Positions 1-11,100 of a DNA stretch of 64,000 nucleotides are shown here, piece by piece. The stretch's first letter is position 1. Each line of letters starts with the position of its first letter. The position numbers and the translations under genes are program-made. Source of the DNA: Stentor coeruleus. Its lineage: Eukaryota; Ciliophora; Heterotrichea; Heterotrichida; Stentoridae. The notes beneath the pieces were generated by a model. The model was not told the origin of the DNA and searched no databases. It was given only the letters and a program-made list of their open reading frames with translations. The stretch lies in the NCBI GenBank assembly GCA_001970955.1, contig MPUH01000142.1, positions 32,274-96,273 of the forward strand. The letters are read 5' to 3'.

Positions 1-1
1 A

Positions 2-2164
2 AGTAGTGAAAAATCAGGGAAAAGTAGAAAAAAATCGAAAGACAGCAGTGAAAAATCTGGAAAAAGTAGTAAAAAATCGAAAGAAAAAAATAGTGGAAAA
101 TCGTCTAAAAAAGGTTTTGAGAATTTTGAAAAAGAAAGCTATCATTCGGGTCATTTAGAGAAATATGCTGAGCTTGAAGAGGGAAATTTTGAACATGGAG
201 AAAAATATGAGAGCCATAGCAAAGATTCAGAAAAAAATAATGAACCAGTAGAAATTCATGAAGATCACCAAGAAGTTCATAGTGAATTTTTTGAAAAACA
301 TAGTAATCACTCAGAAATATATAATGAAAATGTTGAAAAATCCAGTGAGCACTTTGAAAAACATAGTGAGCATTCAGAAAAGCATAGTGAGCATTCAGAA
401 AAGCATAGTGATCATTCAGAAAAGCATAGTGAACATTCAGAAAAGCATAGTGATCATTCAGAAAAGCATAGTGATCATTCAGAAAAGCATAGTGATCATT
501 CAGAAAAGCATAGTGACCATCCCGAAAAGCATAGTGATCATTCAGAAAAGCATAGTGAGCATTCAGATAAGCATAGTGAGCATTCAGATAAGCATAGTGA
601 ACATTATGAAAAGCATAGTGAACATTCAGAAAAGCATAGTGAACCTTATGAAAAGTATAGTGAACATTCAGAAAAGCATAGTGAGCATCCAGAAAAGCAT
701 AGTGAGCATCCAGAAAAGTATAGTGAGCATTCAGAAAAGAATAGTAAGCACTCAGAAAATCATAGTGAGAATTCAGAAAAGCATAGTGAGCACTCTGAAA
801 AGCACAGTGAGCACTTTGAAAAACACAGCGAGCACTTAGAAAAACTAAGTGAGCATGGGGAAAATCTTGGCGAGCATTCAGAAAAAAATAGCGAAGAAAT
901 AGAAAATATTAATGAAAAGGCAATAAATGAATCAGACTTTAAAGAAGATAATACTGAGTTTCTAGAAAAATCCATTGATTCATATGAGCAAAACATTGAA
1001 AAAGTCAGCGAGCATCATAGCAAACCCAGTGATACACCTTCAAAGCATAGTAAAAATACAGAAAAAAGCATAGATGATGAAGAGAAGAGAATTGATCTTG
1101 ATGAAAATCCTGAACATAAAAGCAATACTGAAATCGAAACAGCAGATTTTAAAGTATCAAATAAAAATACTGTTGAAAAAAATGATACGAGCGAAAAAGA
1201 ATCCATAAAGTCTAAAAATGCTTCAAGAAAAAGTTCATATAAATCAAAAAAATTAAGTGAAAGTTCCAACAATCAAAGTAGAAAAAATTTAGAGTATACA
1301 GAAAATGTAGAAAACTTAGATGAAGACAAAAATCCACTCATACCAGAAAACCCTATAGAAAATCAAAGCCATACATCTGAAAAGCAAAAAAATTCGCATC
1401 CAATATCCCATGAATCATCAGAAAACGATGAAAAACCTATAAAACTTAGCGAACACTCTCAGCATCATAGCGAGAAATCTTTAAAAGCTGAACCATCACG
1501 AAAAAGTTATGAAAATGAAGAAGAAAAACATACTCCAATTGATGAATTCAAAGAAATCTCCACCAAAAACGAAGAACTAGAAAAAAGTAGTACTCATAAA
1601 GAACCCCAAAGTCCAAGAAATTCAAAAGAACCTATAATTCATGAAGATAAATATCATAATTCCTCTTCACCATTACCTAATACTCTTGAAAAGCTTTCAG
1701 ACACCGAGAATTCCAATGAAGAAAACATTGAAAAAATCGATATTTACAGTTCAAGAGATGCTAGTATTGATCACCCAATGAGTTATCGATCCTCAGATAT
1801 AAAAGACCCTGAAAAAAAGCATGATGATCAAGATAAAATTGAAGAAAAATTCGAGTCTGCATCTGAAATATCATCAAAAACCCCTATGCTTATAGAACAA
1901 CCACATTTGTTATTAAACAAAACCCCTACACCTGATTTAAAAATAAAAACTTCACCAAGTCCATTATTTATATCAGAAAAAGGGCAAAAAGGTAGAGAAA
2001 ATCCTTTTAACGAATCATTATCGGAAAAAAATGATATTGAAGAAGATAATAAAAAGGAACAAAAAGAGGAAAGCTCTGAATATGAAGAATCTCCTAATAA
2101 TCTACTTCAAGATGCAAATCTTAGTATAAGTTCACAAGATGATAGTGAGTTTGAGATTCAATAA
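2..2164 (+). CDS. Ser/Glu/Lys/His-rich tandem-repeat protein (5' end outside window)
   Basis: The frame is open from the window edge to TAA at 2162-2164, 720 codons with no stop. The only in-frame ATG is at 1778, so a Met-based search would find just the last 128 residues; the true start lies to the left. The N-terminal part is Lys/Ser-rich, followed by 26 copies of a seven-residue unit of the type S-E-H-S-E-K-H (344-889), then a long acidic, Ser-rich, apparently disordered tail. Trp is absent and hydrophobic residues are few. I do not recognise a family. His recurs with 3/4 spacing, which could suit metal binding or a coiled-coil-like stalk, but this is inference. The three reading frames of the repeat are all open, so several overlapping frames look like ORFs; the regular charged pattern and the natural end point single out this one. 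Confidence 0.8.
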   Translation, partial: SSEKSGKSRKKSKDSSEKSGKSSKKSKEKNSGKSSKKGFENFEKESYHSGHLEKYAELEEGNFEHGEKYESHSKDSEKNNEPVEIHEDHQEVHSEFFEKHSNHSEIYNENVEKSSEHFEKHSEHSEKHSEHSEKHSDHSEKHSEHSEKHSDHSEKHSDHSEKHSDHSEKHSDHPEKHSDHSEKHSEHSDKHSEHSDKHSEHYEKHSEHSEKHSEPYEKYSEHSEKHSEHPEKHSEHPEKYSEHSEKNSKHSENHSENSEKHSEHSEKHSEHFEKHSEHLEKLSEHGENLGEHSEKNSEEIENINEKAINESDFKEDNTEFLEKSIDSYEQNIEKVSEHHSKPSDTPSKHSKNTEKSIDDEEKRIDLDENPEHKSNTEIETADFKVSNKNTVEKNDTSEKESIKSKNASRKSSYKSKKLSESSNNQSRKNLEYTENVENLDEDKNPLIPENPIENQSHTSEKQKNSHPISHESSENDEKPIKLSEHSQHHSEKSLKAEPSRKSYENEEEKHTPIDEFKEISTKNEELEKSSTHKEPQSPRNSKEPIIHEDKYHNSSSPLPNTLEKLSDTENSNEENIEKIDIYSSRDASIDHPMSYRSSDIKDPEKKHDDQDKIEEKFESASEISSKTPMLIEQPHLLLNKTPTPDLKIKTSPSPLFISEKGQKGRENPFNESLSEKNDIEEDNKKEQKEESSEYEESPNNLLQDANLSISSQDDSEFEIQ
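344..889 (+). repeat. 26 tandem copies of a 21-nt coding repeat (7-residue unit)
   Basis: Unit consensus is AGTGAGCATTCAGAAAAGCA plus T, encoding S-E-H-S-E-K-H. 26 consecutive units are in register with no indels. Variation is mostly at residue 2 (E/D), residue 4 (S/P/Y/F/L/G) and the last positions, with degeneration toward the 3' end. Purity is highest in the first 14 units. Confidence 0.93.
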
Positions 2165-2311
2165 CCTAATTTTATAATATTTATATACTGAATTTTATGT
2201 TTTAGAAACTCATTTTTCATAAAAGAATTCCATTTTCCTCAGAAGTTTTTTCCCAAAAAGCTACAGATATTTAATATTTCCCTATAAACTTCTATTTAAT
2301 AAAAATAATCA

Positions 2312-3814
2312 TTACTTACGAGATTTGATTTTCTTCTCAGACTTAGATGATTTTAAGCTTTTCTTTTCACTAACACTAGAAAGCTTCGAATCTAATCTCT
2401 CATTCATTATAATAAGTTCCTTATTACTTTGTAACAATTGATTACCTTCTGATTCAAGTTTTTCTATTATTTGATGCATATTGGCTATTTCTAAATCTTT
2501 ACTCTGTGAAAACTTGAGCTTTTCTATTTCAAGTGATTTATATGAAGTATCATAAGCCTCTTTTAAATCAAATACAATTCTATCTAATCTTTTTATCTCA
2601 GTATTTAATTCACTAATTTTATAATCTTTTTCTTGAACTTCATACTTTTTATTATCCAATTGTTCTTTAAGATTATTTAAATCATATAAAGCCTTTTCCA
2701 AATGATTATTACTAGATTCAGCCTGATATTTATAATTAGTTACATCATTTTCATATGCCAAAATTTTATCTTGTGATATATTTTTCAATCTAGCAACTTC
2801 AGAAGTTAAATCATAAATTTGCCCTTGATAACTTTCTTGTTGAATTCTTATAAGCTGTTCAAGATCTAATCTTTGTTTTTCTAAAANTTTCAATCTAGCA
2901 ACTTCAGAAGTTAAATCATAAATTTGCCCTTGATAACTTTCTTGTTGAATTTTTATAAGCTGTTCAAGATCTAATCTTTGTTTTTCTAAAGCTTCTTTTT
3001 CTTCTTTTAATTTATAAATAGTTTCGTTTAAATATTGAATCTCAGAACTTTTTTGCTTGACATACTCAGATTTTTCATTAGATTTAAATTCTGAAATATT
3101 AAGGGCATTTTCTAATGATTGTATTTTGTCTTTAAAAGTTTGTTGTAATCGATTTTCATATTTTTGTGAGGCGAGGAATTTGTTGTGTTGGGTCAGAGCT
3201 TTGATTTTCCCTTCATTTTTTTTAGCCAAGTCCTCAAGTTGTTGTTTATGGCGTTTTAATAAATCTTTTTTCATGTTTAGAGATTCATTTACTTGTTTTT
3301 GATAAAAAGTTTCTAATGAAGTTAAGATAAGATGATAATTGTTTATGTCGTTGTTGATGAAGTCTTGGATTGTTTGGAATATTTGATTAGAAGATGAGAT
3401 TTTTGACAGAAGTTGTTCTTGGTTTTCTATGTTTTCTAAGCTGTTACTGATTCTGTTTGCACTTTTTATTAAGGTGCTAATTTTTTCTAGGGTGTTGATT
3501 TTGTTTAAAAGGGAATCTTTTAGTTGAAGGATTTCTGAAGGCTTTTCATGGTCTTGGCTTTTAGCTCTACGATGATATGGGATTAAGGGTTGATCATCAT
3601 TTTCATATTGGGTTATTTCTTTTAAAGCATCAGCGCTGATAAGCTTTTTGTTGTATTTTTCATAGTCTAGATGGTAGTTTATGAGATCTTTCATTTTATT
3701 TCTGAAGAAAGCAAACTTTGGTTTTTGGTCTTCGGAAGATGTAAGGGTTATGGGGTTTCTTAGTTTCTTTTCTATTATGAGCTCTTCAGCTGGTTTGATT
3801 TTTACGTCCAGCAT
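2312..3814 (-). CDS. Coiled-coil protein with assembly-type internal duplication
   Basis: 500 codons as written, from ATG at 3814 to TAA at 2312. Residues from about 100 onward are Glu/Lys/Gln/Leu-rich with heptad character, so a long coiled coil is likely. The C-terminus is a basic Ser/Lys tail. No enzymatic motif is visible. Bases 2783-2885 and 2888-2990 are near-identical copies separated by an unknown base at 2887, differing by one base that changes Arg to Lys. The copies are offset by 105 nt, so removing one keeps the frame and gives a protein of about 465 residues. I think the duplication is an unmerged contig overlap. The family is unknown; a structural role at basal bodies or cytoskeleton would be typical of such ciliate proteins but is not shown here. 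Confidence 0.75.
   Translation of the reverse strand: MLDVKIKPAEELIIEKKLRNPITLTSSEDQKPKFAFFRNKMKDLINYHLDYEKYNKKLISADALKEITQYENDDQPLIPYHRRAKSQDHEKPSEILQLKDSLLNKINTLEKISTLIKSANRISNSLENIENQEQLLSKISSSNQIFQTIQDFINNDINNYHLILTSLETFYQKQVNESLNMKKDLLKRHKQQLEDLAKKNEGKIKALTQHNKFLASQKYENRLQQTFKDKIQSLENALNISEFKSNEKSEYVKQKSSEIQYLNETIYKLKEEKEALEKQRLDLEQLIKIQQESYQGQIYDLTSEVARLKXLEKQRLDLEQLIRIQQESYQGQIYDLTSEVARLKNISQDKILAYENDVTNYKYQAESSNNHLEKALYDLNNLKEQLDNKKYEVQEKDYKISELNTEIKRLDRIVFDLKEAYDTSYKSLEIEKLKFSQSKDLEIANMHQIIEKLESEGNQLLQSNKELIIMNERLDSKLSSVSEKKSLKSSKSEKKIKSRK
2783..2990. repeat. 103-nt direct repeat flanking single N (2887)
   Basis: Copies lie at 2783-2885 and 2888-2990 with one mismatch and N between them. 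This is the same pattern as at the other nine N positions and points to unmerged contig ends rather than a biological duplication. Confidence 0.85.
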
Positions 3815-4320
3815 TTTTATTTGTTTTTTTAAAAGTTTGATTAGATATGCAAGAAAGATAAGGGTTTTGTTAGTGGATTTTGTGTTTTTTAGGTTTGTTT
3901 ATGTGATTAAGAGTATGACTATATAAAAAATTTTGTGTTTTTTTATATATAAATATAGATTTAATAATTTATAATGTTAAAAAATAAGCATAGGAATCAA
4001 ACTTAGTGTTTTCATATTAATAGTTTTAGCATATATCCAAAATGATATTGCTTGAAATATTTAATATATTAGAATAATAATAATAAGATTTAAAAAAACT
4101 TATATTGACCTTTCTAAAGTATGAAAAATCTGATATACTATCCTACTCCAATTAGAAGGTATAAATTTCATATTTATTATTATAACAGTAATGACAAGCA
4201 ATAAATCATAAAAATATCTTATAATAGCATATCACTAATAACTCATCTAATCTTTTTTAAAAACCCAATATTCCCATAATTAAACTTTCTATATAAAATC
4301 TGATTTTAAACCTTATAAAA
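3815..4320. other. Intergenic, no gene seen
   Basis: Intergenic DNA between the start of the coiled-coil gene and the 3' end of the P4-ATPase gene. The left part is G/T-rich and the right part, from about 4090, is C/A-rich. No convincing ORF or RNA gene was seen. Confidence 0.6.
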
Positions 4321-7300
4321 CTAATTCTCTAACGCAGAGTCCACTTTGCATTTCGACCTAATATGCTTTCTAATCTTATCATTCGGCGTAGGGAAATAAA
4401 CCCTCCTTACACACATTGTAATAAAATCTGGCATCAATGCAATCATCGACCCTAAAATAATAATAATCCAAGTTTTACCTTTAGAAAGTATAACAAATAA
4501 CAACCCCGGGAACTCAGGTTGGAAGTTAAACGAAATAATATCAACATTTAACAACACAATCATCACATAAAACACAAAAAACGATAAACAAATCGCACCT
4601 CTAAATAAACCTTACACATTGATTTTGTTCCAAAAACACGATATTACAAGCAACTTTGTATTGACAACATGCATTAAAAGTATAAAACTAACACTTGAGA
4701 TCCAAAAAAGCCCAGGTTCATGACCTTCACTCCCAACACCTCCAGGAAATGTAGTCATAGGTAGCCAAAAAATAAAAGTCCCAGAAAACAAAGCAAAAAT
4801 AATCCAAGTCCAGAAAGTTTTTATATCAAAATAAACATTTTTTTGACCAGCTGAATAAAGACTAGGGTATTTTAAACAAGCTTCTGGGGGAATATCTTGT
4901 TCCAGGGCAAAAAATGCTATACTTGGCCAACTAGTCCAAAATAAGTTAAAAAATGCAGTAAACCAATCGAGATAATAAATTTGCCCACTAAATCCTGAGA
5001 CTATAGAAAACCAGGCTTCACAGACTTCCATGACGAAATTCTTATAGAAAAAATATAAGATAAAATGAGTCATTCGATGATAAGCATAACGACCATGAAC
5101 TAATAATAAACGTTGAAGGTAACTGAATTGTGATAAAGTATATTCAGCAGCTAAAACTGCTTGAGTACCTTCTTTTCCTGCTATTCCTACACCGATACTT
5201 GCAGTTTGGATCATACTAACATCATTAGCACCATCTCCTATAGCAAGTGTAATCCATTTACCATTTTCTTTACATAATTGGACTACATCAGATTTCTGTG
5301 AAGGGGACATTCTACAACATATACATGTACTGGCAATAAACCCAAGTCTGAAAAAAATTGATGATAACTTTTTATCACCTTTCATAAAAGCTAAAGTAAA
5401 ACCGTTAATTGCTATGCTTATTTGAGTTTCTAATGAGTCTTTAACTTTGTTTAATTCATTAAATGATTTACTAAGCAGTTGATATTTTTCTTCTAAAGCA
5501 TAAAGTCTATTTGTAATTTCGTTTTTGTTTGGTTCAAAAAGGGTAATTAAATCAGTTTGTGTGTTTATAAGATTACAAGATTTAGCTATTTCTATAGCAG
5601 TTTCTTCTTTATCTCCAGTTAACACCCATATTTTTATATTAGCTTCTATAAGTAACTGTATAGTTTCTGGAACTGCATCTTGTAGTTTATCTTCAATAGC
5701 AGAAGTCCCATAAAAACTTAAATCTTTTTCAATTTTCTTACAGGCTTCATCAATTAATTCATCTTTATTCTTAGCATTGCTTAACATGATTTTTTTCCAT
5801 TCCTGGTTCCAAGCCATAAATTCATTCAAATCCATCTGTCTGCCTGCCATAACTAAAGTTCTAAGCCCTTCTAATGCAAAACTTCTTAGCTCTTCGGCTA
5901 TAGACTCAGGGTCTTGAACATTGACTAAACCAAGCATAACTGTATCAGCCCCTTTAGTAAACAGATAAATTTTACCATCATCAGCTTGTAAAATAATTGA
6001 CATACGTTTGCGTTCTGATGTAAACGGGATTTCAGCGGCAATTTTCCATATTTCTTCATTTCCATTAACAGATAATATAATACAATCTTCTCTACGTTCC
6101 TTAAGCTCAAACCCAACCAGTTTTGCCCCTTCAACAAGGGCGATTTCATCAGGAGACTGTGAATGATAAACTAATTTATCATTATTCATTGTTGGAAATA
6201 CTGAATGGCATAAAGATAAAGTCCTAAAATAATTCACTGCTTCATCTCTACTTTTCCCTGACCTACTCATAACTCTTTTAATATCCTCGATTTTTTCTTT
6301 ATCTTTAAGTATAATCACATTATCCCCAACACCACATTTGATTAATTCCATTTCATTTTTAGTTAAAGTTCCAGTTTTGTCGCTAAAAATAAACTCAACT
6401 TGACCAAGTTCTTCAATTATATCAGAAGCACGCCATGTTGCATTTCTATCTACAGGTTCATCATACATTTTCAAATCATTTTTAATAAATGAACAAAGTA
6501 TTAATCTTTGAGTTTCAACAACTACATATAAAGATATTGGAATAAAAGCTACAAGTTGAATCCAGAAAGTTAAACCGCGAACAATAACATCACCTGCATT
6601 AAATGATTCGGGTATATCGATATAAGCTGATGTTGAATCATTATGGTCGTTCCAGTATTTGCCGAAACCACCAAGAAGTAGGCAGAGAATTAGTATGAAA
6701 AAGATGATTGTGTAGACAATATGATTGAGTTCTTTTTGGATCACGCTGATTTTAGTTGGAACTTTTTTACTGTTTTGGACAATTTTGCAGTCTATACCTG
6801 AGTAAACTGCAAGTCCAAGGACCCATTCAGTGTTTTTAAGCACACATCCTCTCATAAGAAGCTGTTTCATACTCATTGGTTCAATTGTACCTCCATAGAG
6901 TATATTACAATTCCATTTGACTAATGAACTATTAGGATGATCAACATCAAATTCTGCTTTAAATTCCTGAAGGTCGCTTTCACATTTTATCTTATCTGTT
7001 AGATGAGAAATTATTTTTTCTTTAAGATTACTTTCCCCATCAAGATTCATAGTATTCACATATGCAACACCTTTAGGAGAACTTGAGCATAGCATAATTA
7101 TATCAGCATGAATACTTTCATTTTCATGTATTTTTAAGATATTCCCAACACGAAGGTCTTGTGATTCCATAGTCGTGAACTTTTGTTCGTATATATCATA
7201 AACTGTAACTTTTGCTTTATTTATTTCTCTATCTTGTTTATGCCTCCCGATATCTTCAACTCCTTCTTTTATCATTGTAAATACTATAACTCCAAGGAAG

Positions 7301-7563
7301 GTACTAGCTAATCCCCATGGCATTCTTGGAGAAAAAGGGAAAAATACCAATATTGCTATAGCAAGAAAGTAAATATTGTTAACTCTTGCAAATTGAAGGA
7401 TTATACTTTTAGGCACCCAAGTTATAAGAGAATATCTAGAAGTTATCACCTGATTTGAACAAAATTCATTATTATTGACTTGGCCAAGGGTAACTCTACG
7501 AAATGAGGACCCTTCAGGCTCTTCTAAAGGACGGTTTTCTAAAGAGTTGTTTTCTCTTCCCAT
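4321..7563 (-). CDS. P4-type ATPase, phospholipid flippase
   Basis: Moves phospholipids (usually PS/PE) from the outer to the inner leaflet of a membrane, powered by ATP. From ATG at 7563, removing the 15-nt intron 4601-4615 gives 1075 residues, a normal P4 length. Visible in order: the actuator motif DGESNLK near residue 173, PISLYVVVE in TM4 near 345, the phosphorylation motif SDKTGTLT near 396, KGAD near 536, TGDKEET near 650 and GDGANDVSMI near 776, followed by a six-TM C-terminal part. PISL instead of a P2-type PEGL in TM4 supports P4. All catalytic residues are intact, so it should be active. Without the splice the frame hits TAA and loses the last 84 residues, which carry the final membrane segment. 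P4 enzymes usually need a CDC50 partner; none is in this window. Confidence 0.95.
4601..4615 (-). other. 15-nt intron in the P4-ATPase gene
   Basis: Sense sequence GTAAGGTTTATTTAG. Phase 2. Retention gives an in-frame TAA at once; removal joins N-K-I-N-V to G-A-I-C-L and restores the P4 C-terminal domain. The exon remainders (2 and 1 nt) add up correctly. Confidence 0.92.
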
Positions 7564-8183
7564 ATTTTTATGGCTATTTGAGCACCACTTATTAATGCTA
7601 ATAAAAGACCTAAACTTTTCATGTAAATTTGGTATTAAAAGGCAAAAGGGTGCATTTTAGATTGCTGGGTTTGGTGGAGTTTGATAAAGTTTTTTTATAT
7701 GTGATATTTTTATTATATCAGGTTGCTTATTTGAATTTAAAATATTTTTACCAAGTAACATAGATTTTAGTTGGATTTTCTTTGATGAAAAAAGTTGATT
7801 AGAGTATTTTTTCAATAAAAATTATTTTGTCAAATGAGCGCATCCAAGATGTTAAAGAATGATGAGATTGTATAAAGATTTAATAAAAATTAGATAAAAA
7901 GTTCTAAAAAAGTGTTTATGTGCTGGATTATTATGAAATATAATTTGTATAAATAATGTACTATTAGGAAAATATTATGAAGTTTGAAGAAGGATATATA
8001 AGTGAAAAATAGGATTTTTAGGATATGCTAGTGTGAGATTTATAAGATTTTTATAATAGAAACAGATCGGAAATAATCTTTTTGTATGATGATATGATTA
8101 AAATAATTTTGGGCTTAAGTAATGGAATTAGTAAATTTAAGTGAGTTGAATTATGCTAAAAGATAACTTTTTCTATATAAAAA
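7564..8183. other. Divergent intergenic region
   Basis: Lies between the start codons of the P4-ATPase (left, minus) and the giant surface protein (right, plus), so it should hold both promoters. It is AT-rich and C-poor throughout, up to the plus-strand start; this is the one clear exception to the G-poor upstream pattern seen elsewhere. No ORF or RNA gene was recognised. Confidence 0.55.
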
Positions 8184-11100
8184 ATGGTGCTAATGCTTAT
8201 TTTCTTCCTCAGCGCTTGCGCTGAGCAATACATATCATTTGATGAAGATCTCAGTCCGAAGGATATATATTTCCCTTTATCATGGGCAAACAATATAATT
8301 GAACTATCAAGCAACAACGCAAATGAGACCGTAAGCATCAAAATAACCTGCTTTTTCTCAGCAAAACTATACCCAGGGACTTTTATTCAAGGGATTTTCC
8401 CAGGATTTCCTCAAGAAACTATTGAAATTGTATTAGACTTATCCCAAGAAAAAAATTCAGACAAATACTTTTTATTTACAAATATTGTCCTTCCATCTGA
8501 ACCTGGCTCTTATGGACCAGTTTCCCTTATAGTTAGAGTATCAGAAACAAGTCAGATTATAGCTTCAACAGAATCTTTAGGGATTATTGGTATTGTTAAT
8601 CAGAAAAAATATAGTACAACAGAGCTTGAAGTAACATATGATATCTTAAGCTCACAAGCAATACAAATGGAATCAATTATAAACTTTTCAATAACAATTC
8701 TAATTGCCCTACATAAATATGACTATATGGTTTTGAACTGGCCTGATTGTTTTACCACAAGTGATAAGATGATTGTTACTTTTAAAAAGGGTTCTGATGG
8801 ATATGCTTATATTTCAACAACTAGCACGTATTTTGATTATGAAAAAAGACAAATTATGTTTTATGGCCTTCAAAGTAATACACCAGCAGGTATTACTGCT
8901 AATATACAAATAAAAGGCTTTATAAATCCTCAGTCTGTAATTCTTGAATCACCAACATGGACTTTTGAGATTTTTGGATTTGGCACTTATACAACTCTTG
9001 CTATATTTACAGCTGTAGGTCCTGGAATTCCTTCATCTGGAAATATAACATCTATAACTTGGCTTCCTTCAAATGACTATCTTGAAAACATTCAATATGA
9101 TGACACTCGTTTTATGACATTAACTTTTGTCCCTGCTTACAAAATTCCAAAAAGTGGTTCATTTATAGCAACTTTTACAGGTGTAGATTTAACTCGAAGT
9201 TTTATCGGTGATGAAACTCAAGAATTATCATCATTATCAGATGAAGTTTCTAGTTATTATGCTATCGACCCTATTAGTAGTATATCTTCATGCACAGTTG
9301 GAACTTTTACAATAAACTGCCAATTAAAAAGTACTGAAGAAATCGAAAAAGACACTCTGATTACAATCTACATTTTTGTCAAATTTACAAGCTCATCTAA
9401 AGCTACATTATATTCTATTATAACAAAAAGCTCTGATAATTTAGCTTTATGTAAAACTTCAGGTACTTTACCTATATTTTATTTAAATTCAGATACAATT
9501 GTGCAGATAATAGAACCAAGGGTATACTTTGTTAAAGAAATCAACGCAAATTTTATTATAAACTCCGCAGAAGATTCAGGAGAATACTTTTTATTGTTAA
9601 GTTTTAGTACTCCTGTACCTATATTAGCTGATCAGATAATTTATGTTAAAGGGCCTTTTAATACAGCTTCATCTATACAAAATTCAGAAATAAGTTTGAG
9701 TGAGTCTTTGTTTTTTTATTACAAAATCGATAAATATGAAGTCCTCACTTTTACTACAAGTATGAGTATTTCAACAGCAGAATTTAATGGAAATACTTTT
9801 AATTTTACAGTTCAAGAGGATATAACAGAAGAAAATTATTATTTCAATTCACTTTTTGGTGGTGGGACTATTTCAGTTAATGGGGATATACAAAGGAATA
9901 ATTTTTATTTCCCTTATTATTCATCTAATATATACACCCGGCATGAAATCGCAGTTTATTATACAGTTGAAAACATTACTTATCAGTTTATAAAACCACT
10001 TACAATTTCACCTTTAGTTATCAATCCTTCTTTAGAGTTTGTGTGTAAAAGTGCGGGTTTTGAAGGAATCACTGCACATTTAACCTTAACCCCAAATTTT
10101 AATTTCCCAAACTCTGTTGATTCTCCATTGTATATCCAATTTACAATCGAAGGCACAGGTTCAGGTTTATTATTTGGTGGTGATATGAGTACAGGTCTGA
10201 GTTCAGGATCAAATTACCCAAGTTACTCAACTTCAGGCACTGTGACAATCGAATACAGTTCTGGTGATAGAGCTCTTTTCAAGACTAATTTCATTCTATC
10301 ACTAAACCAAAACATAATAAAAAACCAAGGAATCAGTATTTATTTACCTATAGAAGCTCTACAAGCAAATAAATTATATAAATCTGAAGCAACGATTTAT
10401 CTTTATAAAAACTCGCATTCTGAAAAATATTCATTGGCTTATGGGATCAGCGATAGTGTTATATCATTTTCTTCTGTTACAAGCCATTTAGTCACTCCAA
10501 CAAATAGCGATGTTTATATTGGGAGTACAAATTTTTATGATTTTGTTTATAAAGTATCTCCAGAATGGTCACAAGGTAAGGTAACATTTATGATTGGTAA
10601 GCATTTTTCTGTTACAAGTTCTTTAAGTTTGACAATTGGGTCTAATGTTGCAAAAGTATATCCTTTGATATCAGATGATGTAGATTTTCCTTATAATAGT
10701 ATTTTTGCTACTGATATAATAACTACAAGTGATTCAGATTTGACTTGGACACTTTCATCTATAATTTTCCCTTGGTATAGTATGTCAGAGTCGAAAATTA
10801 TAGTAACAGGAAGTGATGATGGTGATGAATGTACACTTAATGTCAATTCAATTGCAAAAATAAATTACAAGTATTTATCATTATCTTCAATATCAACAAC
10901 TTGTCATACAGGCCAAGGAAAAGATTGCCCATATTTTAATGTAACTTTCACAATGACTCTCCCTGGTGATATTATAGGGTCATCTTTGTCTTCAATTATT
11001 GTCACAATGTCAGAAGATTTTTCTGTTGAAGGGAAAACTTTTACAATCAAAAGTTCAGATTTAAACTATCAAGGTACTGTTTCTAATTCAAAACTCACTG

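Noticed and set aside
258-996. Overlapping ORFs on both strands across the tandem repeat (193 residues plus, 78 and 85 residues minus)
   Set aside because: A 21-nt repeat without stops leaves other frames open by construction; the S-E-H-S-E-K-H frame alone is continuous from the window edge to 2164.
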